From the IMG/VR virus record IMGVR_UViG_3300001589_000213, positions 1-22,423 of that record: a stretch of 22,423 nucleotides of DNA; one strand, written 5' to 3'. This DNA is from a virus. Of this stretch, positions 21,773-22,423 are shown in pieces. Made by a program: the position numbers and the translations under genes. Below the pieces are notes generated by a model. The model searched no databases, was not told the origin of the DNA, and saw nothing but the letters and a program-made list of their open reading frames with translations. Every line of letters starts with the position of its first letter. Within the stretch, counting starts at the first letter, position 1.

Positions 21773-22063
21773 TTAATCCTTTGTAACCTTATCGATGGTT
21801 TGTTTATATGTTCGCTCCATTTGCGGAGAAAGTTTTTTCTTGCCTGATATTATAGCAAAGAAATTTTCTAGCAGCTCCGATGTAGGCTTGTCCTTCATCT
21901 TTGCCATTTCCTTGGGGAGCTCGAACTCTCCCTGCTCAAGTTCTTTGTCTACTGCTTTTTTAGCGGTAGGTCTTGGTTTTAAAGACTTGCTTGCGCCTGG
22001 ACTCTTAAGAAGTCCAGATCCTTGCTTGGCAAGTTTTGCTGCTCTTATTGCGCCTCCTAGCAT
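21773..22063 (-). CDS. Small basic protein with MLGGAIRAAKLAK N-terminus
   Basis: 96 residues, start overlapping the previous stop as TAATG. The N-terminal MLGGAIRAAKLAKQGSG is amphipathic and basic and resembles the N-termini of both flanking genes. A low-complexity K/P-rich region (about 20-50) follows, then a more folded-looking helix pair (LPKEMAKMKDKPTSELLENF and SPQMERTYKQTIDKV). No family is recognised. It is likely a virion-associated or DNA-associated protein because of its neighbours. Confidence 0.65.
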   Translation of the reverse strand: MLGGAIRAAKLAKQGSGLLKSPGASKSLKPRPTAKKAVDKELEQGEFELPKEMAKMKDKPTSELLENFFAIISGKKKLSPQMERTYKQTIDKVTKD

Positions 22064-22359
22064 TATTCAACGGGCCTACGACTAAAAACATCCTCCTTGG
22101 GGAGCTGGGGCTTGGTTTGAATCTTCTGCGGAGTATCCGAGAACTTCTTCAGGTTTCGCATAAGGTTGCCCTTTAGCTTATCTGGTGATGATAGCTGCGG
22201 TATAGGCATGCCCTTGGAGCTCCTTGGGGCGTCCGCCAAGAACTCCTTACGCTTGTATGCTTCGGCGGCTCTGTCCATGCTGCTTAGCTTTTTAGGCACG
22301 TCCTTGACGCTCCTGATCTTTCTCAGGGCACCCACTCCTCTTGCTATTGATCCTAGCAT
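22063..22359 (-). CDS. Small basic protein with MLGSIARGVGALRK N-terminus
   Basis: 98 residues. The N-terminus MLGSIARGVGALRKIRSVKD is amphipathic and basic, like that of the next two genes. The rest is K/R/P/S-rich and probably disordered (SSPDKLKGNLMRNLKKFSDT, then QTKPQLPKEDVFSRRP). A GAAGGGA stretch about fifteen bases upstream may act as a distant SD, and the start overlaps the upstream stop as TAATG. No function can be assigned. Confidence 0.65.
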   Translation of the reverse strand: MLGSIARGVGALRKIRSVKDVPKKLSSMDRAAEAYKRKEFLADAPRSSKGMPIPQLSSPDKLKGNLMRNLKKFSDTPQKIQTKPQLPKEDVFSRRPVE

Positions 22360-22423
22360 TACTTTATTTCCCTTCTTTTGAACGTAACCCTAACATTGGG
22401 GTTAGGCTTTGGAGCCTCAGGTA
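22359..22423 (-). CDS. 3' end of an upstream minus-strand gene (partial)
   Basis: In one frame from the right edge the minus strand reads PEAPKPNPNVRVTFKRREIK and then stops with TAA, whose last base is the A of the next ATG. The same TAATG arrangement occurs at three other junctions of this operon, which makes this fragment believable. Only 20 residues are seen; they are basic and proline-rich and tell nothing of function. Confidence 0.5.
   Translation of the reverse strand, partial: PEAPKPNPNVRVTFKRREIK

Noticed and set aside
22390-22412. Telomere-like CCCTAA/TTAGGG units
   Set aside because: Only two partial units, inside the likely coding end of the partial gene (PNPNVRV).

Overview
The window looks like part of the genome of a tailed bacteriophage, probably a lytic or temperate podovirus-like phage from an aquatic source. 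It carries a DnaB-type helicase, an ERF-family annealing protein, an endonuclease VII-type HNH nuclease, two PD-(D/E)XK-type nucleases, an SLT-type lysozyme, one tRNA, and a block of long virion-type genes on the opposite strand. No integrase, repressor, terminase, portal or capsid gene is visible here. The host cannot be named. Many early genes have good AGGAGG-type Shine-Dalgarno (SD) sequences, so it is a bacterium that uses them.

Layout: 1-305 is a non-coding leader with a large imperfect hairpin and a small palindrome. From 306 to 10052 all genes are on the plus strand. The first part (306-4119) is a tight string of short, mostly acidic proteins of unknown function, joined by ATGA/GTGA overlaps and ending in a 26-residue membrane peptide that is easy to miss. 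The second part (4204-10052) is the DNA metabolism block: two nucleases, a lysozyme, a MazG/DUF5664-like nucleotide hydrolase, tRNA-Arg(UCU), endonuclease VII, ERF, a small SSB-tip-bearing protein and DnaB. Five plus-strand intrinsic terminators (about 739, 1442, 4175, 8509 and 10133) divide this half. Several lie only 6 to 70 nt ahead of the next gene with no clear promoter between, which hints at read-through or antitermination control.

From 22423 down to 10152 all genes are on the minus strand and converge on the last terminator. They include two short basic proteins and a histone H1/AlgP-like lysine-alanine protein that share a similar N-terminus, a 1664-residue protein with 18 clear tandem modules of 55-65 residues (a likely fibre or other elongated virion appendage), a 79-residue protein, a 640-residue Gly/Ala/Gln-rich protein with an acidic N-terminus, and a 1230-residue protein whose middle resembles the LPD38 domain of phage polyvalent/internal virion proteins. 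The last two are good candidates for ejection (internal core) proteins. Four junctions in this operon use a one-base TAATG stop/start overlap, and most of its genes lack an SD sequence, so translation there is probably coupled.

The most striking item is the modular repeat protein (16059-21053). Its repeats fall into several types, and multi-module blocks appear to have been duplicated, as expected for a host-range structure whose length and composition change by recombination. All family names are from memory of sequence motifs; no database was searched.
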